A DNA stretch of 64,000 nt, taken from Streptomyces sp. CBMA123 (GTDB lineage: Bacteria; Actinomycetota; Actinomycetes; Streptomycetales; Streptomycetaceae). The position numbers were made by a program, and so were the translations under genes. This document shows positions 31,788 through 41,183 of this stretch, in pieces. The first letter of the stretch is position 1. Each line of letters begins with the position of its first letter. Location: contig NZ_MECK01000223.1 in the NCBI RefSeq assembly GCF_014596465.1, positions 1 through 64,000 of the forward strand, written 5' to 3'. The notes under the pieces are model-generated. The model saw only the letters and a list, made by a program, of their open reading frames with translations. It ran no database searches and was not told where the DNA came from.

Positions 31788-33158
31788 ATGCAGTCCCACG
31801 AGCTGGCGCCCAACCGGCTACTCGGCGCGCTCTTCGACGAGACGGGCGTATCGCGCAAGGAGCTGGCCCGGCGCGTCAACGCGAAATCTCCCTCAACCGG
31901 GCGCCAAACCGCCTACAGCCACACGCACGTCGGACGGTGGCTGGGCGGTGTGAAGCCCAAGGACGAGGCCGTGGCGCAACGGATCGTCGCGGTTCTCGGT
32001 GAACTTCTGGGCCGGGTTGTCACTCTTGCGGATGCCGGCCTCGGCGGTTCGGCCATCCCGATTGCCAACGTCGGGTTGGATTTTCCCCAGGACCGCCGAG
32101 CCGCCCTTGAGGGCGCCATGACCTGCTGGAGCACCGTGCACCGTCGTCAAGTTCTCCGTCTGCCGGGCGCTGCGGCCTTCACCGTGCCCGCGATGCGCTG
32201 GCTGGCACAGCCCGCCGACGAACCGGCCGCCCAGGCGGAGGGCGTGAACGTCGCGCAGAGCGACGTCGACCGGCTGTGGGCTACCGCAGCCGAGGCCCAG
32301 GTGTGGGATTCCCACTACGGGGGCGGGGACTGGCGCACAAGTCAGGTCCTGGCCTGCCTTCGAGGGGCAGCGCCTCTACTCAAGGGGACATACAGCGCCG
32401 AGACCGGGCAGGCGCTGCACGCCGCGTTGGGCGAGCTGTCGCGGGTGGTGGGCTGGGCGGCGCTGGACGCGGGCCATCCCGGCGCGGCGGACCGTCTACT
32501 GATCCAGGCACTCCGGCTGGCCCGCTCCGCTGGCGACATCGAGCTGGGCAGCTACGTCCTTGCCACGATGTCGCTGGCGGCGTTCCTGAGTGGGCGTCCG
32601 TCGGAGGCCGCCGAGATGGCTTCGGCCGCCTACGAGCGTGGCCGGGGACATGCCGCTCCCCGGGTCCTTGCGTTCTGTCGGCTCGCCCAATCCCGCGCGC
32701 TTGCCCGTCAAGGTGATGGCGCCGGCGCCGGAGCGGCCCTCGCCCACTGCGAGACCCTGCTGTCCGGTATCCGTCCGGGCGGACACGACCCGTCGTACAT
32801 CTCCTACATGACGGAGCAGCGTCTCGCGACGGACAGCGTGGAGATCCATCGGGATCTGGGTCTCACCCGTTCCGCGCGAGAGTGGGCGGAGCCTGCGGGC
32901 GGCATGCCCGTGGACCGCTTCACGCGGGCTGTCGGCATCCGGGCCGCCGTGGTGGCCACCACCTACGCGATCGACCGCGAACTCGAACAGGCCGTCGCCG
33001 GCGGGCACCGGTCGGTGGACATCCTCAGCGCGGTGCACTCCCCGCGGGCCCATAGCTACCTCCACGATCTTGTGGGGCGGCTCGCCCCGTGGAAGGAGGA
33101 CGCCAGGGTGCGTAACCTCGCGCATCGGGTGAGGACCGAACTCCCACCCGTGGCCTGA
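31788..33158 (+). CDS. NsdA-like HTH-TPR regulator (456 aa)
   Basis: The N-terminal segment (NRLLGALFDETGVSRKELARRVN, then TAYSHTHVGRWLGGVKP) is the atypical helix-turn-helix of NsdA-type regulators. After a linker, residues about 165-440 form helical TPR-like repeats (ALHAALGELSRVVGWAALDAGHPGAADRLLIQALRLARSAGD). NsdA represses antibiotic production and sporulation in Streptomyces. GGAAGG precedes the ATG by six bases. Its 3' end faces the leftward regulator at 33247. It may control the cluster that begins at 34909. Confidence 0.8.
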   Translation: MQSHELAPNRLLGALFDETGVSRKELARRVNAKSPSTGRQTAYSHTHVGRWLGGVKPKDEAVAQRIVAVLGELLGRVVTLADAGLGGSAIPIANVGLDFPQDRRAALEGAMTCWSTVHRRQVLRLPGAAAFTVPAMRWLAQPADEPAAQAEGVNVAQSDVDRLWATAAEAQVWDSHYGGGDWRTSQVLACLRGAAPLLKGTYSAETGQALHAALGELSRVVGWAALDAGHPGAADRLLIQALRLARSAGDIELGSYVLATMSLAAFLSGRPSEAAEMASAAYERGRGHAAPRVLAFCRLAQSRALARQGDGAGAGAALAHCETLLSGIRPGGHDPSYISYMTEQRLATDSVEIHRDLGLTRSAREWAEPAGGMPVDRFTRAVGIRAAVVATTYAIDRELEQAVAGGHRSVDILSAVHSPRAHSYLHDLVGRLAPWKEDARVRNLAHRVRTELPPVA

Positions 33159-33246
33159 GCAACCGCGCCCTCGTCCAGCCCTCCCTCGACCCATACGGCG
33201 CTTCGGGCCGGAGGAGGGCTGACGGGCACGGCGGCGATGCGCTGCC

Positions 33247-34584
33247 TCAGCCTGGTACGCCGATCCGGCGTGCGAACTCCTGCGCGCCAGCGGGTGGCAT
33301 GGGTGCGAAGGCCAGATCGGCGGCCAGGGCCCGCAAGGCCGGGCGGCGGGCCTCCTCGGGAGCCACCCGCTCCACGAACTGCAGCGCGGCCAGGGTACGG
33401 GGGGCGTCGCCGAGGGCGCGCCACATGCGGGCGGTGTCGGTGCCGAGGCGGGCCCGGCGCTCTGCAGTCGGAAGCACTGCGGGGTCGATTCGCGCCGCGT
33501 AGCGCACGGCCAGGTCAGGGGTGCCGAGCGCGGTGTGCACGCCGACCTGGTAGAGGTCGACCTGGGCGGTGGTCGCCTCGACCGTGTAGAGCGGCTGCGC
33601 CGGGAGATCAGAGGGCAGCCGGTTGACGGCTTCGGCGGCGCCAGCCATCAGGTCGTGAGCGCCGCCGGGGTCGTGGTTACACGCGGCGGTGTAGGCGGCG
33701 GTCATCCAGAGGGTGGCGGCGACTGCTCGTGCGGCTGGGTCCGGCTGCGTGTCGAGGTCGGCGGCGGTCCGGCGCAGAAGGTCGACGGCGGCGGCCGGGC
33801 GTCCGGCCCGCCGCATGGTGATCGCGAGCACGCGGACGGCCTCACCCACGACGACCGGGTCGCCGCTCTGGCGGGCGGCACGCAGGGAGCGGTCCGCGGT
33901 TGCCCAGGCCAGCTCGCTGTGAGTCTTGGCGGCGAGTTCGGTGGCCAGCACGTAGCCGCGCGCCGTGATGGCATGAGCGATTTCGCGCGATCGGCCGACT
34001 GAGGTGTCGCGGTGGGCCTCGGCGGCGGCGATCAGGTCCGGGAGGCCGGCGCCGAGGTCGTGGTAGCGCGAGGCCGTGAAGTGCGCGCGGGCCGAGGCCA
34101 GTTCACGGCGCAGTGCCGCGAGGGGCAGCTGTGTGGGCGGCGGCGCGAACAGGAGGCGTTCGAGGTCTGCCGCCGTATCGTGCGGCCCGGCTTCCTGGGC
34201 GGCAGCGACCGCCGGCCGTGGCAGTGCGAGCGCGGCTGAGGCTGCGGCCACCCCGGTGAGCAGGCTTCTACGACGCATGGAGTCCTCCTCGTCCGTCGCA
34301 CTTCTCGCCACCATAGCGCCGGACGATGCCTTTGTGGCGCGATGGGCCGTCAGCATCCATGCCAGGGCGTGGAGTCCAAGCTCGGCCAGGTCGAGCGCCA
34401 GTACGGTCACGATTCTGTCGAGCGATTCCGCCGAGGGATGCAGGGTGCCGGCTTCGATCCGGCTCACCGAGGAGGCGGAGTAGCCGCACCGGGCGCCGAG
34501 GTCGCCCTGGGTCCACCGGTTGGCGGACCTGGCCGCCCGCATGGCTGCCCCGAGCAGGCGATACTCCTCGGTCGCGGCAGCCAT
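33247..34584 (-). CDS. XRE-TPR transcriptional regulator (445 aa)
   Basis: Residues about 8-65 are a classical XRE helix-turn-helix (LLGAAMRAARSANRWTQGDLGARCGYSASSVSRIEAG). A hydrophobic stretch RRRSLLTGVAAASAALALPRP resembles the twin-arginine-like insert seen in many Streptomyces XRE-TPR proteins, and the remainder is TPR-like. ATG 34584 has GGAGG five bases upstream, better than TTG 34596. It diverges from the putative biosynthetic cluster over 324 bases and is the most likely local regulator. Confidence 0.8.
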   Translation of the reverse strand: MAAATEEYRLLGAAMRAARSANRWTQGDLGARCGYSASSVSRIEAGTLHPSAESLDRIVTVLALDLAELGLHALAWMLTAHRATKASSGAMVARSATDEEDSMRRRSLLTGVAAASAALALPRPAVAAAQEAGPHDTAADLERLLFAPPPTQLPLAALRRELASARAHFTASRYHDLGAGLPDLIAAAEAHRDTSVGRSREIAHAITARGYVLATELAAKTHSELAWATADRSLRAARQSGDPVVVGEAVRVLAITMRRAGRPAAAVDLLRRTAADLDTQPDPAARAVAATLWMTAAYTAACNHDPGGAHDLMAGAAEAVNRLPSDLPAQPLYTVEATTAQVDLYQVGVHTALGTPDLAVRYAARIDPAVLPTAERRARLGTDTARMWRALGDAPRTLAALQFVERVAPEEARRPALRALAADLAFAPMPPAGAQEFARRIGVPG

Positions 34585-34908
34585 GAGGACCTCCAACTCG
34601 CCTTTGCTTCAACGCTACTGGCCTGCCGTTGCGCCCGGGCCGGTTCACCGAATTTGCAGCCTTTGCACACGGTGTGCGAGGTGCTCGCCTGCGCCTTCCC
34701 CGGCTTTCCGGGGGCGGCTTTCATGAACCTCGGGGCGGCGTCGCCGACGCGGATGGCGCGGCGACGAAATGAGGCCGCCTGGCCCGAGCGTGCGGGAAAG
34801 AGCCCCCGAAAGCGCCCTGTTCAGCGTGACCGGTTCGGTGTGTCCTTGTGCCTCCCGACAGTGGGTTCAAGGACGGACAGCCTTGCCCACGATGTACGAG
34901 GAGTCTCG
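34585..34908. promoter_or_regulatory. Divergent promoter region before the biosynthetic-type cluster
   Basis: No gene of its own. It separates the XRE-TPR regulator from the first cluster gene and must hold both promoters. The right end has CGAGGAG, the ribosome site of the P-loop kinase gene. Confidence 0.5.
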
Positions 34909-35544
34909 ATGCGTCTTGTGATGTTCGACGGCATCGACCTGGCCGGCAAGACGACCCTGGTCGAGGCCGTGGTGCGCTACCTCGCCGATCACGGTGTGGT
35001 GGCGCGGCGCCACCGCGGGATGCTGACCCGGTGGCACCCGCTGGATCGGTCGCTGCGCCAGTTGTCCATGGCTCGGCAGCCGGACAGCGCGTTCACCACC
35101 GCTGCGTACCTGTTCGCCGGGTTCGCCCTGGACAACCTGCTGATGCGGGTCTGCCCGCCCCTGGCCGGGGGCTGCGACGTGCTGATCGTGGACGGCTACG
35201 TGGACCGGACGGCCGCCTTCGGTCTCGCCGGCGGCCCGTACCTCGCGGCCCGGGCAGCGCTGCGCTGGCCTGGGATGTTCGCCCGCTTCGACCTCGCGGT
35301 CCACGTGACCGCCGACATCAAGACCCGCGCCGATCGGCTGCACGGCCGCGACCACGTCGACGTCCGCGACCTGCGCAGCGCACTCGACGAGCCGTTCTCC
35401 GACCGCTTCCACCAGGCGCTCGCCGTGATGGGCCGCCGTCACCAACGCCTGCTCGTCGTCGACACCACCGGCCGAGAGGTGACCGAGGTGGCCCGCGTAA
35501 TCGCCGACGCCATCCTCGCCCTTCCCTTCCGCACCGCGCGCTGA
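34909..35544 (+). CDS. Thymidylate-kinase-like P-loop kinase (211 aa)
   Basis: Walker A is FDGIDLAGKTTL (G-x4-GKT). LIVDGYVDRTAAFGL is the DRx motif seen in dTMP kinases, and AVHVTADIKTRADRL resembles their LID region. The family phosphorylates nucleoside monophosphates, but cluster-borne members act on other substrates. ATG 34909 has CGAGGAG five bases before it. It opens a run of rightward genes, nearly all overlapping, that ends at 49753. Confidence 0.75.
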   Translation: MRLVMFDGIDLAGKTTLVEAVVRYLADHGVVARRHRGMLTRWHPLDRSLRQLSMARQPDSAFTTAAYLFAGFALDNLLMRVCPPLAGGCDVLIVDGYVDRTAAFGLAGGPYLAARAALRWPGMFARFDLAVHVTADIKTRADRLHGRDHVDVRDLRSALDEPFSDRFHQALAVMGRRHQRLLVVDTTGREVTEVARVIADAILALPFRTAR

Positions 35545-35596
35545 CCAACGCGCCCACCCACCGCCCCCCACGACCTCACCCGGAGGTGATCCACCC

Positions 35597-36931
35597 ATGT
35601 CCGTCGCCCTGCCCAGCCCGGTCCGTCGCGCCGACACCAGCCACCTGTGGCACCCGTGGAGCCCGATCCGCGCCGACGCTCCCCGACTCGTCCTGACCAG
35701 CGGCGAGGGCTGCCGCGTCACCGACGACACCGGCCGCACCTACCTCGACCTGCGCGCCGGCACCCTGAACGCCATCCTCGGCTACGGCGAGCGGCGCGTC
35801 GTCGACGCGATCAGCCGCCAGGCCGGGCAGCTGATGACGTGGGACCTGGCGGAGGTGACCACCGAGCCGGCCGCGCTGCTCGCCGAGCGGATCGCCGCCG
35901 TCTGCCCGCCGCCCCTGTCCCGCACCCTCTTCTGCAACTCCGGGTCCGAGGGCATCGAAGCCGCGCTCAAGATCGCCCGGATGTTCCACTGGAACCGCAG
36001 CGACCAGGAGCGGACGGTCGTCGCGTCCTGGGCGGACGGGTACCACGGCGCCACCACTGCCGGGATCGCCGCCACCGGGGCGGCGTTCCGTCGCGACGGC
36101 GCCGGGCCGCTGCCGGACGGCTACCTCCACCTGGCCACGCCTCGGTGCACGGGCTGCGCCACCGGCGCGGGCGGGCACGAGTGCCGGATTCCCGGGGCCG
36201 GAGAGTGGGAGGCCCAGATCGCCGCCATCGGCGCGCACCGGGTGGCGGCGATCGTCGTCGAGCCGGTGCTGAGCGTCGGCGGGGTCATCGTGCCGCCAGA
36301 CGGCACCCTGGCCGAGCTGCGGGCACTGTGCGACCGGCACGGCATCCTGCTGATCGCCGACGAGGTCGCCACCGGGATCGGCCGCACCGGGCACATGCTC
36401 GGCTTCCAGCACGACCTCGCCGCCGACGCCAGCCCGGACATCGTGGTCACCTCAAAGGGCCTGGCCGGGGGGTACGCGCCGCTGGCCGCCGTGACGGTCC
36501 ACGAAGGCGTCTACGAGGCGTTCGCCGGCGATCCGTACTTGGGCGGGCTGCGGCACGGGCACACCACAGGCGGGCACGCGACGGCGTGCGCGGCGGCGCT
36601 CGCGGTCCTGGACATCGTCGAGGGCGAGGGTCTGCCGGCTCGCGCCGCCGCTGTCGGCTCGGTCGTCCAGTCGTACTTGTCGAAGGATCTGGTCGGCTGC
36701 CCGGTGGTGCGGCAGGTCCGTGGCCGCGGACTGCTGATCGGCGTGGAGACGGCCTCCATCGAGGCAGCGCAGGACGTGGCCACGCTCGCCCAGCAGGCCG
36801 GTGTCCTGGTGCGCTCGTTCGGGCCGGTCCTCACGATCGCCCCGCCGCTGGTCATCGACGAGGAAGACGCTCTGGCCGGTGCCCGGACCGTCGCCGACGC
36901 CCTCCACGCCGTCGCAGGAGGTGCGCGGTGA
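35597..36931 (+). CDS. Class III PLP aminotransferase (444 aa)
   Basis: The fold-type I class III pattern is complete: FCNSGSEGIEAALK, WADGYHGATTAG, VVEPVLSVGG, LIADEVATGIGRTG, VVTSKGLAGGYAPL with PLP-binding Lys, and HGHTTGGH. It moves an amino group to a small-molecule aldehyde or ketone; the group also includes glutamate-1-semialdehyde-type aminomutases. A near-perfect GGAGGTGAT ribosome site precedes ATG 35597. The stop overlaps the GTG of the nucleotidyltransferase. It could make an amino sugar or amino-acid building block. Confidence 0.9.
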   Translation: MSVALPSPVRRADTSHLWHPWSPIRADAPRLVLTSGEGCRVTDDTGRTYLDLRAGTLNAILGYGERRVVDAISRQAGQLMTWDLAEVTTEPAALLAERIAAVCPPPLSRTLFCNSGSEGIEAALKIARMFHWNRSDQERTVVASWADGYHGATTAGIAATGAAFRRDGAGPLPDGYLHLATPRCTGCATGAGGHECRIPGAGEWEAQIAAIGAHRVAAIVVEPVLSVGGVIVPPDGTLAELRALCDRHGILLIADEVATGIGRTGHMLGFQHDLAADASPDIVVTSKGLAGGYAPLAAVTVHEGVYEAFAGDPYLGGLRHGHTTGGHATACAAALAVLDIVEGEGLPARAAAVGSVVQSYLSKDLVGCPVVRQVRGRGLLIGVETASIEAAQDVATLAQQAGVLVRSFGPVLTIAPPLVIDEEDALAGARTVADALHAVAGGAR

Positions 36932-37680
36932 CCGGCGGACGCGACACCGTGGTGCTGCCGTGCGCCGGCACCGGAAGCCGCCTCGGCCTGCCGATCCCGA
37001 AGGAACTCGTCCCCACCGGGCCGGGCCGGGTCGCCCTCGACCACACGCTGGACCTGCTCGCCCCGCACGCCCAGCGGCTGCGCCTGGTCGCCGTGCTCGG
37101 CCCCGGCCGGGAGGCCACCGCCCGCCACCTGACGGCACGCTGCGCCGACCTCGCCCTGCCGCTCGCGCTCTGCTCGCAGGACGCGAAGCTGGCGGAGTCG
37201 ACCGGTGCGGTGCTGAGCTGCGCCGCATGGTGGGGCCCGGCCACGGCCGTCCTGCTGCCGGACCAGATCCTCAACGCACCGGCCCCGAGCGCGGTCGGCG
37301 ACCTCCTCGACCTCGTCCGCGCCGGGCACCGGGCCGCGTTCCTCACCGCCGCCGAGAGCGACCGCCAGCGGCTGGCCGTCGATGGGGCGCTGCGCCTGGA
37401 GACCGTGGCCGACCAGGCGTGGCCGAACGTGGCGGACTTCGCGGACAAGCCGGGTCTCGACCAGGCCGACCGCTTCAACGCCGTCTGGTTCGCCTACGCC
37501 TTCGCCCACAGGCACGGCCCCGCCGTGCTCGACGTGCTGCACCGCGCGACGCTGCGCCAGCCGTTCGGGCCCGAGGGCATCGCCCCGCTGCTCGGCGCGC
37601 CGACGCTCGACGTCGGCCCATTCACCGACCTGGGCACCTGGCCGAGCCTCGCTGCCGCGATCACCGGGAGCGTCCTGTGA
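36928..37680 (+). CDS. NTP-transferase-like nucleotidyltransferase (250 aa)
   Basis: The N-terminus VLPCAGTGSRLGLPIPKELVP is the G-x-G-x-R-x-G...PKEL signature of sugar-1-phosphate nucleotidyltransferases. ATAVLLPDQILN gives the metal-binding Asp region, and FADKPGLDQADRFN is a conserved late motif. It should activate a sugar phosphate or similar compound as an NDP or NMP derivative, feeding the glycosyltransferase encoded next. GTGA overlaps at both ends. Confidence 0.85.
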   Translation: MTGGRDTVVLPCAGTGSRLGLPIPKELVPTGPGRVALDHTLDLLAPHAQRLRLVAVLGPGREATARHLTARCADLALPLALCSQDAKLAESTGAVLSCAAWWGPATAVLLPDQILNAPAPSAVGDLLDLVRAGHRAAFLTAAESDRQRLAVDGALRLETVADQAWPNVADFADKPGLDQADRFNAVWFAYAFAHRHGPAVLDVLHRATLRQPFGPEGIAPLLGAPTLDVGPFTDLGTWPSLAAAITGSVL

Positions 37681-38894
37681 CGACCGTCCTCTTCCACGCT
37701 GGTCCCTACCCGGTCGACGACGGGCTCGGCGGCATCGGGTTGCGCCTGTGGGAGTCGGCCCAGGTCCTCGCCGACGCCGGGCACCGGGTCACCATCGCCG
37801 CCCCGCGCCCCTCCGGCTTCACCCACGAGGGCGTCACGGTCACCACCCGGTCGTGGGGGGAACTCCTCGCCGGGCACCGGGTGCTGGTCACCACCGACTT
37901 GCCCGACACAAGGCTGCTGCTCGCCGCCCACGCCGCCGGCCTGCTCCTAGTCGCGGAGAACGCCCCGCCGATCGAGCACCTGCACTACGACGCGCTGGCT
38001 GGCCCGGACGGACAGGATCTGTACGCGGACACGGTGGCGCGCTGGCGGCTGCAGCTGATGCTCGCCGACCACTTCCTGGTGCGTTCCGAGGCCGAACGCG
38101 CTTCCACCCTCGGCGCGCTGGTGGCCACCGGCCGCCTGTCCGCCATCCACCACCGCGCCGGTCCTGCCCTGGACCATCTGCTCAGCCTGGTGCCGCTCGG
38201 CTACAACCGGCACTCCGCTCAGGCCACCGCCGAAGCTCCCATCGGGCCGCCAGTGGACATCGTGTGGAGCGGCGGCGCGTGGGAGTACTGCCACCCCTCC
38301 CCGCTGCTGCCCGCACTGCTCCACGCGCGGGGCCTGGGACGGGAGCTGACGCTGCGCCTGCTATACGAGCCCGGCCCCGCCTTCCGCGCCCAGGTGCACG
38401 CCCTGCAGTTGGAAGGCCAGGTGCAGCTGCCCGAAGGGCCGCTCAGGCACCGCGACCGCGACCGGATGCTCAACGGCGCCCGCGCCCTAGCGATCACCGG
38501 AAGCCGCACGGCAGAGAACCAGACCTGCCACCGGCTGCGGCTTCGCGACACGGCCCTGTACCGGCTGCCGGTCGTCGCCGACCCGTACGGCTCCACGGGC
38601 GAGGCAGTCGCCGCCCTCGGGATTGGCGTCGTCGCCGACCCGGCCGACCCGAAGGCGCTCGCCGTCGCGCTGCTCGCCGCCACCGACGACGGCCCCGCCC
38701 GCACCGGCCACCTCGCCGCGCTCGACCTGGCCGCGCCCCGCTTCGACCTCGAACGCCACCTGCAGCCGCTCCTGCACCTGATCGCCGAGGGCCGACCCGC
38801 ACCCGACCGCGACGATCCGGCCCACCGTGCCGCCGTGGCCCGCCTGCTCGCCGACACCCCGGCGCTGACCACCAGCTCTCCCGCCATCATCTGA
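37677..38894 (+). CDS. Glycosyltransferase of the GT4/GT-B type (405 aa)
   Basis: The two-Rossmann GT-B layout can be seen: N-terminal VLFHAGPYPVDDGLGGIGLRLWESAQVLADAGH, a central switch with IVWSGGAWEY, and a C-terminal donor site with ARALAITGSRTAENQTCHRLRLRDTALYRLPVVADPYGSTGEAVAALGIGVV, the typical glycine-rich acceptor loop. It probably attaches the activated unit to a cluster intermediate. GTGA overlap upstream; 24 bases to the next gene. Cytoplasmic. Confidence 0.8.
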   Translation: MTTVLFHAGPYPVDDGLGGIGLRLWESAQVLADAGHRVTIAAPRPSGFTHEGVTVTTRSWGELLAGHRVLVTTDLPDTRLLLAAHAAGLLLVAENAPPIEHLHYDALAGPDGQDLYADTVARWRLQLMLADHFLVRSEAERASTLGALVATGRLSAIHHRAGPALDHLLSLVPLGYNRHSAQATAEAPIGPPVDIVWSGGAWEYCHPSPLLPALLHARGLGRELTLRLLYEPGPAFRAQVHALQLEGQVQLPEGPLRHRDRDRMLNGARALAITGSRTAENQTCHRLRLRDTALYRLPVVADPYGSTGEAVAALGIGVVADPADPKALAVALLAATDDGPARTGHLAALDLAAPRFDLERHLQPLLHLIAEGRPAPDRDDPAHRAAVARLLADTPALTTSSPAII

Positions 38895-38918
38895 CCCCGC
38901 GTCCGACCGGAGGCCACC

Positions 38919-39791
38919 GTGCCCGCTCCCGCCATCACCCGCCGCACCCCGGCCCGCGTCACCGCACCCCTCCAGCTTCCCGGCTTCGCCCCTGCCCCCG
39001 CCGAACCCGCCGTCGCCAGCAGCTGGGGCATCCCCGAGCCCGCCGCCCGCCAGCAGATCGCCGAGGGCTACCGCACCCGCGGCTACGCCGTCGTCCACGT
39101 TCCGGGCACCGTCCCCGCCGAGGCCGACCTCACCGCGCTGGCCGACGCACTCGGGCTCGGCCCGGCATTCAGCCCGCCCCAGTACCGGGGCAGCACCCAC
39201 ACCCAGGGCGCGGTCAGCCGCCTCACCGCCACCGCCGACCCGGCCCACCCCTTCCAGAACCGGGCAGGTCAGAGGTTCCACTGCGACGCCACGCTCCAGC
39301 ACCTCGGCCAGGTCGCCACCACGGTCATGATCTGCGTGCGCCCGGGCCGCTCGGGCGGCCAGACCCAGCTCTTCAACGCCGTCCAGGCTTTCGCCGAGCT
39401 GCAGGCGGTGGACCCGGAAGCGGCTGCCCAGCTCACCCACCCCGGGGCGCTGCGGCGCACCTCCACCTTCGTCGACGGCCTGTCCACCGCCGGCCCGGCG
39501 TTCGGCCGCGATCCGTCCGGCGACCTGATCACCCGCTACAGCCTCACCGCCACCGACTCCTACCACCCCACCGCCCCGGGCCGACAGAAGCACCTGGACC
39601 GCGCCCTCGCCGCGCTGGCCGACGCCGCTGACGACGGCTCCCGGCACCGCACCACCTTCACCCTCGCCGCCGGGCAGGCCCTGGTCCTGGCCAACGACAA
39701 GCTCTGCCACGGCCGCACCCCCTTCACCGACAACTCCGCCGCCCCGCGCCTGCTCCTGCGCGCCCTGTTCACCACCCGCCCCACTGTCTGA
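38919..39791 (+). CDS. TauD-like Fe(II)/2-oxoglutarate dioxygenase (290 aa)
   Basis: The iron-binding HxD is in QRFHCDATLQ and the distal His in KLCHGRTPF; RLLLRALF provides the 2-oxoglutarate Arg. This order is that of TauD/clavaminate-synthase-like oxygenases, which hydroxylate or desaturate amino acids and other small molecules. The first 30 residues are disordered. GTG 38919 has CGGAGG six bases before it. It is a tailoring enzyme in the cluster; substrate unknown. Confidence 0.85.
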   Translation: MPAPAITRRTPARVTAPLQLPGFAPAPAEPAVASSWGIPEPAARQQIAEGYRTRGYAVVHVPGTVPAEADLTALADALGLGPAFSPPQYRGSTHTQGAVSRLTATADPAHPFQNRAGQRFHCDATLQHLGQVATTVMICVRPGRSGGQTQLFNAVQAFAELQAVDPEAAAQLTHPGALRRTSTFVDGLSTAGPAFGRDPSGDLITRYSLTATDSYHPTAPGRQKHLDRALAALADAADDGSRHRTTFTLAAGQALVLANDKLCHGRTPFTDNSAAPRLLLRALFTTRPTV

Positions 39792-39824
39792 CGCCCGTCC
39801 ACCACCTCACGCCAGGAGCACGGC

Positions 39825-41183
39825 ATGACCCTCACCACCAACCTCGACCTGGGCATCGACCCCGAAACCGACGACCCGAGCGGTGCGCAGTTGCTCACCA
39901 CCGCCCTCTCCATCCTCGCCGGGCACGAGCGCGCGGCCCGACAGGTGATCAACCTGGTGCCCGCCGAGAACGCGATGTGGCCCATCGCCCGGCTGCCGCT
40001 CATCGCGGACCTCGCCAGCCGGTACATGTTCGACCAGCACCCCGACCCCGACTGCGCCCAGTGGCGCTTCCCGGGCGCCCGCGAAGCCCAGTGGCTGGAG
40101 ACCGGCCTCACCGTCCCCCTGCTGCAGCGAATGCTCGGCTCCGCCCACGTCAACGTGAGGCCGCTGTCCGGCCTGCAGGCCATGGAGATGACGCTGGCCT
40201 GCTACCCGGCCGGCGCACCCGTCGCGGTCCTGTCCCCGAGCCAGGGCGGGCACTACGCCACCGCCGACATCGCCCGCCGCCTCGGCCAGCACGTCCTGAC
40301 CGTCACCGGCCCCGACCCGCACCGCCTCGACCTCGGGCAGCTCGCCGGGCTGTGCGCCACGAAGCGCCCGGCACTGTTCTACATCGACCAGTGCCACGCC
40401 CTCATGCCCTACGACATCGCCGCGATCACCGACACTGTGAAGGAGGCGTCGCCCGGGACCGTGGTGCACGCCGACATCTCCCACCTGCTCGGCCTGGTCC
40501 TCGGCGGCGCCGTCCCGAACCCGCTCGACTGCGGCGCGGACAGTCTGTCCGCGTCCACCCACAAGTCCTTCCCCGGCCCGCAGAAGGGCATCCTGGCCAC
40601 CAACCGGAGCGGCATCGCGGCCTCGTGGCAGCTGGTGCAACCGCAGCTGATCTCCAGCCACCACTTCGGCTCCGTCGCAGCGCTGGGCCTGGCCCTCGCA
40701 TCCTTCGCCGACCGCGCCGGCGACTACGCGAACACCGTCGTCGCCTGCGCCCGCTCCCTCGGCAAGCACCTCGCCTCGGCCGGTTGGGACGTCGCCGGCG
40801 CGGACATCGGCTACACCCACACCCACCAGCTGTGGGTCACCACCACCCCGCGCCTGGCCGCCCGGGTCGCAGCCGAGCGCCTGTACGCGGCCGGAATCCG
40901 CGTCAACTGGCTGGAGGACCTGCCGCTCGGCCACCCGGCGCTGCGCCTGGGCCTGGCCGAAGCCGTGTGGTGCGGCCTCGCACCCGCGGACATGCCCTTC
41001 CTCGCCCAACTCATCGACCAGGCCCTCACCGGCGCCCGCGAGCCGGCCGACATCGCCACCGACGTCGCCGTCCTGCGCACCGGCGAGCGTTTCCCGTTCG
41101 CCGTTCACCCCGACGAAGCGGCCACCACTGCCCTGGGCGAGGTCACCGCGCTGCTCGGCGGCGAGGTAGGGGGGACGAGCTGA
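39825..41183 (+). CDS. SHMT-like PLP enzyme, possible transaldolase (452 aa)
   Basis: INLVPAENAMWP matches the ELIASEN motif of serine hydroxymethyltransferase, and SASTHKSFPGPQKGIL is the STTHK(T/S)-x-x-G-P-x-x-G motif with the PLP Lys. VRPLSGLQAMEMTLACY resembles the SHMT SG-x-x-A-N region. The sequence is too divergent for housekeeping GlyA; such proteins in clusters act as threonine transaldolases (for example in nucleoside antibiotics) or modify amino acids. The stop overlaps the next ATG. Confidence 0.8.
   Translation: MTLTTNLDLGIDPETDDPSGAQLLTTALSILAGHERAARQVINLVPAENAMWPIARLPLIADLASRYMFDQHPDPDCAQWRFPGAREAQWLETGLTVPLLQRMLGSAHVNVRPLSGLQAMEMTLACYPAGAPVAVLSPSQGGHYATADIARRLGQHVLTVTGPDPHRLDLGQLAGLCATKRPALFYIDQCHALMPYDIAAITDTVKEASPGTVVHADISHLLGLVLGGAVPNPLDCGADSLSASTHKSFPGPQKGILATNRSGIAASWQLVQPQLISSHHFGSVAALGLALASFADRAGDYANTVVACARSLGKHLASAGWDVAGADIGYTHTHQLWVTTTPRLAARVAAERLYAAGIRVNWLEDLPLGHPALRLGLAEAVWCGLAPADMPFLAQLIDQALTGAREPADIATDVAVLRTGERFPFAVHPDEAATTALGEVTALLGGEVGGTS

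Noticed and set aside
34909..35544. Housekeeping thymidylate kinase
   Set aside because: It opens a biosynthetic-type operon and is only loosely similar to Tmk; the core gene should be elsewhere in the genome.
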